Below are positions 1 through 5,881 of a DNA stretch of 10,037 bases, piece by piece. The stretch is from contig WOYJ01000023.1 of the NCBI GenBank assembly GCA_011620845.1, positions 1 through 10,037 of the forward strand. Direction: 5' to 3'. Source of the DNA: Methanobacteriaceae archaeon. GTDB taxonomy: Archaea > Methanobacteriota > Methanobacteria > Methanobacteriales > Methanobacteriaceae. The notes beneath the pieces are model-generated. The model saw only the letters and a list, made by a program, of their open reading frames with translations. It did not search any database and was not told the origin of the DNA. The position numbers and the translations under genes are program-made. The stretch's first letter is position 1. Each line of letters starts with the position of its first letter.

Positions 1-41
1 CGATAAACCTTCACAAAAAATAGGAAAGTTTATAACCCTGA

Positions 42-80
42 TCAAACAAACCATCTGTTTGAGCGGGTGTTTTTTGTTTT
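42..80 (+). terminator. Hairpin plus T-run terminator, plus strand
   Basis: A perfect 7-bp stem, TCAAACA (42-48) with TGTTTGA (56-62) around a 7-nt loop, is followed by GCGGG and a T-rich tract at 70-80. This is the usual shape of a terminator for transcripts entering from the left on the plus strand. No gene is visible upstream inside the window, so the terminated transcript is not known. Confidence 0.5.
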
Positions 81-249
81 AGCATATTAAATACTTTGCT
101 CCACCCATTATAAAAGCTTTTAGGTTATTATTTTTAAAAATAACAGTTAATAGAAGAATTAGAAGATTTATTTGTACAAAAAAGGAAAATCAAAAAACAC
201 CCCAGTTTTTGACAGTGTCATTATCTACCCGTTGGAGAGGTATTCATGT
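81..249. other. AT-rich convergent intergenic region with palindromes
   Basis: There is no credible gene here. It holds two perfect AT-rich palindromes, TAAAAGCTTTTA (111-122) and TTATTTTTAAAAATAA (128-143), and a small dyad TGACA-G-TGTCA (210-220). A-rich tracts at about 176-197 read as T-runs on the minus strand and probably terminate the regulator gene that ends at 250. The 12-mer GGGTGTTTTTTG lies at 65-76 on plus and at 202-191 on minus, forming an inverted pair around this region. Confidence 0.5.
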
Positions 250-999
250 TTATTGTTTGGGGATTTTCTTGAGGTCCATGATCCATACCAGATTATATAA
301 GTCTGCTATGGTTTCTACGAATTCGGTATACTGATTCCATACTCCGATGGCTGTTTGTGAGATAACGCTTCCCTCCTGGAATTTACTGAATACTAGGAGC
401 ATTTCTTTTTTGTCTCTGATTACCGCTTTAATGTAAGGTATCTGAAAAGTCTTTATTTCGCAATCCAGTTTGCTCAATTCAGTGGAAATATTTATTTTCT
501 CTTCATCGGTGATGCCGTAGGGAGCTGAAATTATCCTGGTCTGAACACCTCTTTTTAAGGCTTTTTGTAGGCTTTCATTCAACTTTGGAATTTCATCATG
601 GAACATTAGTCCAGCGGCTATATGGAGCGAGTCCTTAGCCCGTGATATGATTTCAATTTCTTTTTTCACGATCTTTTCTGTGCCGTAGATCAACCATATC
701 GGGGCTTGAAATTGAGGTATCTGGTTTTCATAGATGGTTTTGACTTCTGATTCCGCTTCATCAAGCTGTTCTTTTATGTTTTGTCTTGACTTTTCAAAAA
801 CATCTTGAGGCGGGACCACATTGTATTTCAAAGGTTTACCTCTTGTTACATCAATAAATCCCTTTTTTTGAAGGCTTTTTAATACGTCATAGGTTCTTGA
901 ACGTGGAACACCAGAGACATCACTGATTTCAAATGCATTTGCAGATATCAATGAAGCTAATGATAAATACACTTTAGATTCATAGTCTGTAAGCCCCAT
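250..999 (-). CDS. TrmB-family winged-helix transcriptional regulator
   Basis: A predicted DNA-binding regulator acting in the cytoplasm. Residues about 1-60 form a winged helix of the TrmB type: GLTDYESKVYLSL, then EISDVSGVPRSRTYDVLKSL as the helix-turn-helix, then the wing around GFIDVTRGKPLKY. Residues about 64-92 look like a coiled-coil dimerisation helix. Residues about 98-249 resemble the C-terminal effector domain of short TrmB proteins, with WLIYG early and a tryptophan-rich end. The ligand cannot be told from sequence. The ATG at 999 lies 44 nt from the only good Shine-Dalgarno site (GGAGGGG, 1044-1050), and in-frame codons up to an ATT at 1036-1038 read as plausible TrmB N-terminal sequence ending ALKIMGLTDYE. 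The true protein is therefore probably about 13 residues longer. The gene is divergent from the iron-sulfur remnant and may control it or itself. The family call is firm; the target is unknown. Confidence 0.85.
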   Translation of the reverse strand: MGLTDYESKVYLSLASLISANAFEISDVSGVPRSRTYDVLKSLQKKGFIDVTRGKPLKYNVVPPQDVFEKSRQNIKEQLDEAESEVKTIYENQIPQFQAPIWLIYGTEKIVKKEIEIISRAKDSLHIAAGLMFHDEIPKLNESLQKALKRGVQTRIISAPYGITDEEKINISTELSKLDCEIKTFQIPYIKAVIRDKKEMLLVFSKFQEGSVISQTAIGVWNQYTEFVETIADLYNLVWIMDLKKIPKQ

Positions 1000-1035
1000 T
1001 ATTTTAAGGGCATTAATTGTGGCTTGTTTTACTGG

Positions 1036-1050
1036 AATTTAAACCCCTCC
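1036..1050 (-). promoter_or_regulatory. Ribosome-binding site next to a non-canonical ATT start
   Basis: On the minus strand GGAGGGG (1050-1044) is followed after five bases by ATT (1038-1036), which is in frame with the TrmB gene. An in-frame stop (TAA, 1041-1039) sits directly before it. No ATG, GTG or TTG occurs in frame between this stop and the ATG at 999. The only other nearby ATG (1013-1011) is in another frame and stops after four codons. Confidence 0.5.
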
Positions 1051-1060
1051 TTAACTTTCT

Positions 1061-1100
1061 GATTTTATATTGTTTTAGTGACAAAATATTTAAATATTGT
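1061..1100. promoter_or_regulatory. Divergent promoter region with palindromic TATA element
   Basis: AATATTTAAATATT (1085-1098) is a perfect 14-bp palindrome whose centre resembles an archaeal TATA box in both directions. Read leftward it would start transcription near 1065-1070, just upstream of the regulator's Shine-Dalgarno site at 1044-1050. Read rightward it would start near 1115-1120, ahead of the iron-sulfur remnant. A second TATA-like stretch, TTTTATAT, lies at 1063-1070. The dyad could also be an operator for the regulator; that is inference. Confidence 0.45.
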
Positions 1101-1360
1101 TATTGTCGATCTCAATAATAGACTGGAATTAACTGAATTAAACTTTCATAACGATACGTGTTCAAAGTGTGAATTATGTAATAAATCCTGTCCAATGGGA
1201 ATCGAAGTCAAACAAATCGCCCAGAAAAAAGGCCCAGGAAAATAAAAAAAAACCTGGGAAAAATGATAAAAGTTCAATAATTGATGTAAATTGCATATTA
1301 TGTGGAGAATGTGCTCTAAAATGTCCGAAAGATGCTATAAACTATTCTTTAAGATTATGA
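1078..1360 (+). pseudogene. Frameshifted remnant of a 2[4Fe-4S] ferredoxin-type protein
   Basis: Two cysteine motifs of bacterial-type 4Fe-4S domains lie in different frames. Frame 1 (open from 1063, first GTG at 1078) encodes DTCSKCELCNKSCPMGIEV at about 1153-1209 and stops at TAA 1243-1245. Frame 2 encodes NCILCGECALKCPKDAI at about 1288-1338 and stops at 1358-1360. The 63-codon frame-2 reading that begins with GTG at 1169 has a meaningless N-terminus, because real coding there is in frame 1. Joined by a +1 shift near 1238-1245, the two give one protein with CX2CX2CX3CP twice, resembling the C-terminus of membrane-anchored polyferredoxins (NapH-like), but no membrane helices precede it. The shift falls in an A-rich run in the loop of a hairpin (CCCAGG 1233-1238, CCTGGG 1253-1258). 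I favour a decayed gene; programmed frameshifting or a sequencing error in the A-run are alternatives. Confidence 0.6.
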
Positions 1361-1425
1361 AATAATTTTTTTAAAACCACGAATCTTTAAAATCTAAATG
1401 CTAAAAAATTTGGGAGATTTAACGA

Positions 1426-1626
1426 ATGAATAAAGAAATAGCAGAAGATAAATCCTTTCAAACAGGAAGGAAAAGTGGGTTGAAATGTCCGTTTTCCCCG
1501 GATATGATGGATAAAAAGTCTTCTTTAAGGCAAATAGTATGTAAAGGCTGTGGAACAATGTTTAAAACCAATAAAAATTCTAATTATTGTTTAGAATGCG
1601 AAACTCTATTTTACGATGAGCCTTAA
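1426..1626 (+). CDS. Small zinc-ribbon protein, copy 1
   Basis: A 66-residue cysteine-rich protein I cannot name. It has C21, then CKGC (C39, C42) and CLEC (C55, C58), a CX2C-X12-CX2C zinc-ribbon-like arrangement expected to bind one zinc ion. The N-terminal 20 residues are charged. It has no signal peptide or membrane segment and should be cytoplasmic. GGGAG lies about 9 nt before the ATG as ribosome-binding site. The next gene encodes a clear paralogue sharing the DKKSSLR block and all five cysteines, so the pair arose by tandem duplication. Proteins of this size with zinc ribbons often bind nucleic acid or partner proteins, but nothing here shows which. Being real is supported by the duplication and conserved motif spacing. 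Confidence 0.75.
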   Translation: MNKEIAEDKSFQTGRKSGLKCPFSPDMMDKKSSLRQIVCKGCGTMFKTNKNSNYCLECETLFYDEP

Positions 1627-1728
1627 TGTTTTACGTAAACGATAGTTTAGTTTGGAAAATACCGAATAGGATGATCTTAAACTACAACATGTAAAGTCTT
1701 TGGAAGATGAATCTGTAAGGAGTTATAA

Positions 1729-1923
1729 ATGGTTAAGAAAGTTGATGAAGATAAAGCATTTGAACAAGCATTAAAGGGTAAGATGGGTTGGAAATGTTCA
1801 TGTTCCCTGGATATAGTGGATAAAAAATCTTCACTGAGAGAAGTTACCTGCAAAGGTTGTGGTAAATCCTTCAAAACAAATAGAGACACTGATTATTGTT
1901 TCGATTGTGAAAAAAAACATTAA
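1729..1923 (+). CDS. Small zinc-ribbon protein, copy 2
   Basis: A 64-residue paralogue of the preceding gene. Cysteines lie at 23, 25, 41, 44, 57 and 60, so the CX2C-X12-CX2C ribbon is kept exactly and one extra cysteine (C25) is present. It shares EDK-(S/A)-F near the N-terminus, DKKSSLR, CKGCG and FKTN with copy 1. Differences concentrate in the N-terminal 25 residues and at the C-terminus, where this copy ends EKKH. AAGGAG at about 1717-1722 is a strong ribosome-binding site 6 nt before the ATG. It lies 47 bp before the DUF6448-like gene on the same strand, so the two may be cotranscribed. Function unknown; zinc binding is inferred from the motif. Confidence 0.78.
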   Translation: MVKKVDEDKAFEQALKGKMGWKCSCSLDIVDKKSSLREVTCKGCGKSFKTNRDTDYCFDCEKKH

Positions 1924-1970
1924 CCCATTACTAATCAATAGATTAATTAAAAAAAACTTGAGGTGATATT

Positions 1971-2483
1971 ATGGCACCGCACTGCGATACTATGGACGGC
2001 CCGGTGGTTACTGCCTGTAAAAAGGCTCTGGAAACTGGAAATGTAAATTATATACTCCCATTCGCGCCTAAAAAAGCAGAAGATGAACTAACCCAAGCAT
2101 TTAATAAAACTATTAAGGCCAGAGAATTAGGACAAGATGCTGCAGAAGTCGCTGATTTATGGTTCTTTGAAACTGCAGTACGTCTACATCGTGAAGGTGA
2201 AGGAGCGCCCTATACAGGACTTAAGCGCGCAGGTTTGGATTGGGGACCTGTAGTTCCCCGAGCGGAAAAAGATATAGAGAAAGGAGATCCTACAGATACG
2301 ATAGAATTCTTGAAAAGAATAGTTGAAGAAGAGATGAGAAAAAGGTTCGATGAAGCCATGTCCACCAAGAATTATGATTTAAATGATGTGGATGCTGCCA
2401 GAAAATACACAGAAGCAATGCTTCATTTTGTACTATCTTCACATCATATCTATAAATATATAATTTCTACTGGAGAGCACTAA
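1971..2483 (+). CDS. DUF6448-like protein, function unknown
   Basis: A 170-residue soluble, mostly helical protein that I associate from memory with the uncharacterised DUF6448 family. That assignment rests on the opening PHCDTMDGPVV, the central WFFETAVRLHREGEGAPYTG and the C-terminal YTEAMLHFVLSSHHIYKY. Candidate metal ligands are H4, C5, D6 and D9 at the start, E67 and H73 in the middle, and H152, H158 and H159 near the end; clustering of these in space is a guess. It has no signal peptide or membrane helix. The ATG follows an excellent Shine-Dalgarno site, GAGGTGATATT. The length matches what I expect of the full family, so it appears intact. It follows two cysteine-rich zinc-ribbon genes, which makes a metal- or redox-related role possible but unproven. 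Confidence 0.75.
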   Translation: MAPHCDTMDGPVVTACKKALETGNVNYILPFAPKKAEDELTQAFNKTIKARELGQDAAEVADLWFFETAVRLHREGEGAPYTGLKRAGLDWGPVVPRAEKDIEKGDPTDTIEFLKRIVEEEMRKRFDEAMSTKNYDLNDVDAARKYTEAMLHFVLSSHHIYKYIISTGEH

Positions 2484-2753
2484 AATTTGAAATTTTCTTT
2501 ATCCATTTCTCCTTTTTTTCAATATATCAAAGGTCATAGAATCAATTAATTTTCCTCAAACATATCGATAGATACATAATAATATTTAAAACTAGTTATA
2601 GAGCTGGGAGCAACTGATGCGAGAAGAGTGTTGATTCTCTCAAATTTTTCTTTTGTCTAAAAAATAATTGAAAAGTTTGATCTTTCCCAAATATGAAGCG
2701 GAGATGGTCATCTCATCATCTAATTGTGTTTTAATGTATATATAAATTTAATT
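2484..2753. other. Gene-free gap with T-rich terminator and possible short RNA
   Basis: No ORF of credible length. T-rich tracts at about 2495-2519 probably terminate the gene ending at 2483. A TATA-like AATATTTAAA at 2581-2590 is followed by a more GC-rich stretch (2601-2640), a short hairpin (GAGAA 2621-2625, TTCTC 2635-2639) and a T-rich run (2645-2655), which together could be a small transcript. GGGAG (2607-2611) also precedes a five-codon ATG...TGA frame at 2618-2635. Confidence 0.4.
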
Positions 2754-3029
2754 TCACGTTGAATGCAAATGTTCTTCCAGGATTTTCTTGCTGCTGTAGT
2801 TGAGTTTTGCATCAGCTTCATTTAATTCCTTTTCGATCTCACCTATGTTGCTGTAAGATTTGAGGAAAAGTACATGGTAACTTTCAGTTCCGGTTACATT
2901 TAAAATAGCTATTTTTTCACCTTCGGCTATGGTTTTATCCTCAATTGATGCTTTGTACTGTACAAATGGTCCGTATTTTTCCGGTAATTCTTCATATTTA
3001 AATATGCCAACCAGGGTTGCTATGAACAT
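2754..3029 (-). CDS. Hypothetical protein, 91 residues
   Basis: I do not recognise this protein. It begins MFIATLVGIFKYEELPEKYG and is predicted to be mainly beta strand through residue about 60 (for example KIAILNVTGTESYHVLFLKSY), then helical (IGEIEKELNEADAKL, SSKKILEEHL). It has no cysteines, no signal peptide and no clear membrane segment. GAGGTG about 8 nt before the ATG is a good ribosome-binding site, which supports real translation. It lies downstream of hdrB on the same strand, but a terminator-like hairpin overlaps the hdrB end and 168 bp separate them, so it is probably its own transcription unit. A TATA-like TTTAAATACG at about 3108-3099 could be its promoter. Confidence 0.65.
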   Translation of the reverse strand: MFIATLVGIFKYEELPEKYGPFVQYKASIEDKTIAEGEKIAILNVTGTESYHVLFLKSYSNIGEIEKELNEADAKLNYSSKKILEEHLHST

Positions 3030-3168
3030 AAAAACTACACCTCAAAATCCTTTTTATTTTTAGTTATATCGGTGGTGTAAATGATGTATGTCTTTAAACG
3101 TATTTAAAAAGTAGCATTAAATGAAGGGGCGCTAAAATAGATTAATCCATTGATGTGTTATTTCATTT

Positions 3169-3197
3169 AAAAAAGATAAATAGAGGGGGGAGAAGTT

Positions 3198-3206
<9 letters not shown>
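3169..3206 (-). terminator. Terminator hairpin overlapping the hdrB stop codon
   Basis: On the minus strand GGAGAA (3206-3201) pairs perfectly with TTCTCC (3194-3189) around a 6-nt loop that contains the hdrB stop codon (3200-3198). A C-rich and then T-rich tract follows, including T6 at 3174-3169. This fits a terminator for the hdrC-hdrB transcript, though archaeal termination often needs only the T-run. Confidence 0.5.
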
Positions 3207-4094
<888 letters not shown>

Positions 4095-4107
4095 TTTTGA
4101 TTCCTCC

Positions 4108-5001
4108 TTATTCTAATTCTCCTGATTCCCAGTTGTATCCTATTAAACTGTCAAATTTGGTGGTCTTGAGTATGGTCTGTACTTCTTCCAGTGCTTCTGG
4201 GAATTCATGAGTGGTTGGTGGTAGTTCATTTAATCCCACGCTTTTTCTTAACGCTTTGGTCGCGTCGTTTATTGGTACACCATGTCCGGTTTTTATAACA
4301 AAGGATCCAGTCATTTTGTGGGCTTTGGCCATGTGTCCTGCTTGGGATGCGTAATTCCTTACGATTTTTATGATGTCTACTATTTTAATTCCCCGTGGGC
4401 ATCTCTCCTGACATTCGTAGCAGGTTGTGCACATCCATAGGCTGTCATCTGCTATTACTTCATCTTTAAAGCCCATTAAAGATTTTCTTACTATCTGTCT
4501 TACCCGGTAGGGTGTTCTTCTTCCAGATGGACATGCACCGGTACATGTACCGCACTGGAAACATATGGATAATGTTTCTGCACCAGCATCTATTACTGCT
4601 TGTTTAAAATCATCAGTAATATCGCTTCGGGTTAGAGTATCTACTTCTCTTCCTTCAAGTAAAGTCATACTATCACTCCTTTTGGTTTGGGGTTTTTCTT
4701 CTTTAGCTTCAGTTGTTTTTTCGACTGGTTTTTCTGATTCAATTGGTTCTTCAGTTTTTTCGGCTTCTTTAGTTTCCTCATCAGGTGTTTCGGATTTGGC
4801 TTCCTTTTCAGGTGCGGTTTCGGCTGGTTTTTCTGATGGTTTTTCTTTTTCTGTTACTACCTCTGGATCTGACTGTGGCCGTTCTTCTTTTTCTGCTACT
4901 TTTAACTCTGGATCTGGCTGTGGCTGTTCTTCTGTCTTCTCTTGCTTCTCTGATTTGTCTCCCCCACTTAACATATCTTTTAAGCGCTTTAGTTGTTTCA
5001 T
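4108..5001 (-). CDS. hdrC: Heterodisulfide reductase subunit C with long N-terminal extension
   Basis: HdrC is the electron-transfer subunit linking HdrA to HdrB. The core, residues 112-297, has two CX2CX2CX3CP motifs for [4Fe-4S] clusters: C147, C150, C153, C157 and C191, C194, C197, C201. From M112 the protein is 186 residues, the ordinary HdrC size. Ahead of it the same frame encodes 111 extra residues: a basic start (MKQLKRLKDMLSGG), then a low-complexity stretch very rich in E, K, P, S and T, expected to be disordered, with a 15-residue repeat. M112 (ATG at 4668-4666) has its own strong ribosome-binding site (GGAGTGAT), whereas the upstream ATG at 5001 has a weaker one (GGGCGTGA). Either two forms are made or the short form is the real product. 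The transcript should start below the TATA box at 5079-5086. HdrC identity is firm; expression of the extension is unproven. Confidence 0.93.
   Translation of the reverse strand: MKQLKRLKDMLSGGDKSEKQEKTEEQPQPDPELKVAEKEERPQSDPEVVTEKEKPSEKPAETAPEKEAKSETPDEETKEAEKTEEPIESEKPVEKTTEAKEEKPQTKRSDSMTLLEGREVDTLTRSDITDDFKQAVIDAGAETLSICFQCGTCTGACPSGRRTPYRVRQIVRKSLMGFKDEVIADDSLWMCTTCYECQERCPRGIKIVDIIKIVRNYASQAGHMAKAHKMTGSFVIKTGHGVPINDATKALRKSVGLNELPPTTHEFPEALEEVQTILKTTKFDSLIGYNWESGELE
4666..4681 (-). promoter_or_regulatory. hdrC: Internal ribosome-binding site and start of core HdrC
   Basis: On the minus strand AGGAGTGATAGT immediately precedes an in-frame ATG at 4668-4666. GGAG lies 7 nt from the start codon, a better match to the archaeal anti-Shine-Dalgarno than the site in front of the ORF's first ATG at 5001. 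Starting here yields a protein beginning MTLLEGREVDTLTRSD, the expected beginning of HdrC. Confidence 0.7.
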
Positions 5002-5078
5002 TCTCTTTCACGCCCTGATGGTCAATACCAGTCTGTGTGAAAACTTGTAATTTTCATATTTAGGTGTGCTTTATGCCC

Positions 5079-5086
5079 TATATAAA
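5079..5086 (-). promoter_or_regulatory. TATA box for the hdrC-hdrB operon
   Basis: The minus strand reads TTTATATA, a perfect match to the archaeal TATA consensus. Transcription would start about 25 nt downstream, near 5055-5060. That leaves a leader of roughly 55 nt before the upstream hdrC ATG at 5001. Confidence 0.6.
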
Positions 5087-5180
5087 CGTTGCTAAAAATT
5101 TGCTTAGTGTAACCTTTTAGGTGACACCTCTGGGATTAGACGTTTGTAAATCATCACCTGCATCTATACATGAAAGGTCA

Positions 5181-5226
5181 GATATTTATCTAAAATGAAG
5201 GACGGATATTTTATCTAAAAAGGACG
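5181..5226 (+). repeat. Two-copy tandem repeat of about 23 bp
   Basis: Two adjoining near-identical units, 5181-5204 and 5205-5226, share GATATTT, ATCTAAAA and a final GGACG. The second copy ends 23 bp before the phosphatidyltransferase start codon. Each unit contains a TATA-like TTTATCTAAA core, so this may be a duplicated promoter element or a pair of regulator sites. Confidence 0.6.
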
Positions 5227-5249
5227 AATAATTAATCCAAGTTAGGATC

Positions 5250-5771
5250 ATGAAATTACAGAAACTTCTCCCCTCAATTTTAAGCAGTCTAAGGATCATC
5301 CTGGCATTTGTACTGTTTTACAGCTACCTAAACCAGATGATGGTATCTTCGGTTATCATCTTCATAACCGCTCTATCCACCGACTATCTGGATGGCTTTA
5401 TCGCTCGAAGGTGGGATGCGATTACCGACTATGGGGCGTACCTGGATACCATCGCAGATTTCATCCTGGTGGCCACCGTCTTTTTAGCCTTTATAATTGT
5501 GGGAATATACCCCTACTGGTTGTTAATACTTATCATATTCATGTTCCTGCAATTCATCCTGACATCCGGGATTAAAAAACCAATTTACGACCCAATCGGG
5601 AAGTATTACGGGGCATTACTTTTTGCCTGTGCCGGGATAACTCTGATATTACCCATAATTTATATCATATTACCAGTAAGTTACATCACCAGTACACTAC
5701 TGATTTTAATCGTTCTCTTCAGCTTCCTATCCCTTTTAACCAGGTATTACTCCTTATATAAAAAGAATTAA
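5250..5771 (+). CDS. CDP-alcohol phosphatidyltransferase family protein
   Basis: An integral membrane enzyme that transfers a phospho-lipid group from a CDP-activated lipid (in archaea CDP-archaeol) to an alcohol. The signature D45-X2-D48-G49-X2-A52-R53-X8-G62-X3-D66-X3-D70 is complete, with all metal- and substrate-binding aspartates. About six hydrophobic segments are visible, roughly residues 8-26, 31-45, 70-88, 89-107, 120-140 and 143-165. The length of 173 residues is normal for the small members. The alcohol acceptor (glycerol phosphate, inositol phosphate, serine) cannot be decided from this sequence, so I give no symbol. The start ATG is preceded by AGGATC, a modest ribosome-binding site. 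It is divergent from hdrC and separated by 248 bp holding both promoters. Family assignment is firm. Confidence 0.9.
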   Translation: MKLQKLLPSILSSLRIILAFVLFYSYLNQMMVSSVIIFITALSTDYLDGFIARRWDAITDYGAYLDTIADFILVATVFLAFIIVGIYPYWLLILIIFMFLQFILTSGIKKPIYDPIGKYYGALLFACAGITLILPIIYIILPVSYITSTLLILIVLFSFLSLLTRYYSLYKKN

Positions 5772-5881
5772 ATCTATTTACATGTAAAAAGGTAAAATAT
5801 TACTATAAAAGGTGAAATATAAATCATTACCATGAAACGTTATATTACATTACAAAAATTAAAAATTAAGAGTTCAGATCC
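5772..5881 (+). promoter_or_regulatory. AT-rich leader with palindrome, repeats and TATA-like box
   Basis: TTTACATGTAAA (5777-5788) is a perfect palindrome just past the upstream stop codon. AAAGGTAAAATAT and AAAGGTGAAATAT recur 20 bp apart, with GGT at 5791 and 5811. The second copy contains a TATA-like AAATATAAAT (about 5815-5823) that would start transcription near 5845, ahead of the ATG at 5882. Confidence 0.4.

Noticed and set aside
1..249. CRISPR array, tRNA or integration site in the left AT-rich region
   Set aside because: There are no regularly spaced repeats, no cloverleaf, and no tRNA end flanking direct repeats. Only palindromes and T-runs are present.
233..273. Eight-codon plus-strand frame after GGAGAGG, overlapping the end of the regulator gene
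   Set aside because: The ribosome-site match is good but the frame is tiny, antisense to a real gene, and has no promoter or following gene.
1169..1360. Reading of 63 codons from GTG as an intact one-cluster ferredoxin
   Set aside because: Its first 28 or so residues overlap the frame-1 segment that encodes a proper 4Fe-4S motif, so the N-terminal part is out of frame. I treat the whole as a frameshifted remnant.
1677..1889. Minus-strand frame of 70 codons over the second zinc-ribbon gene
   Set aside because: The plus strand carries the paralogous cysteine pattern and a strong ribosome-binding site; the antisense product has no recognisable feature.
4565..5050. Long plus-strand frame of 161 codons opposite hdrC, and other frames at 4785-5018 and 4808-5011
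   Set aside because: These are shadows of the low-complexity hdrC extension. That DNA is poor in stop codons in several frames, and the translations are serine/leucine/valine or arginine repeats with no ribosome-binding site.
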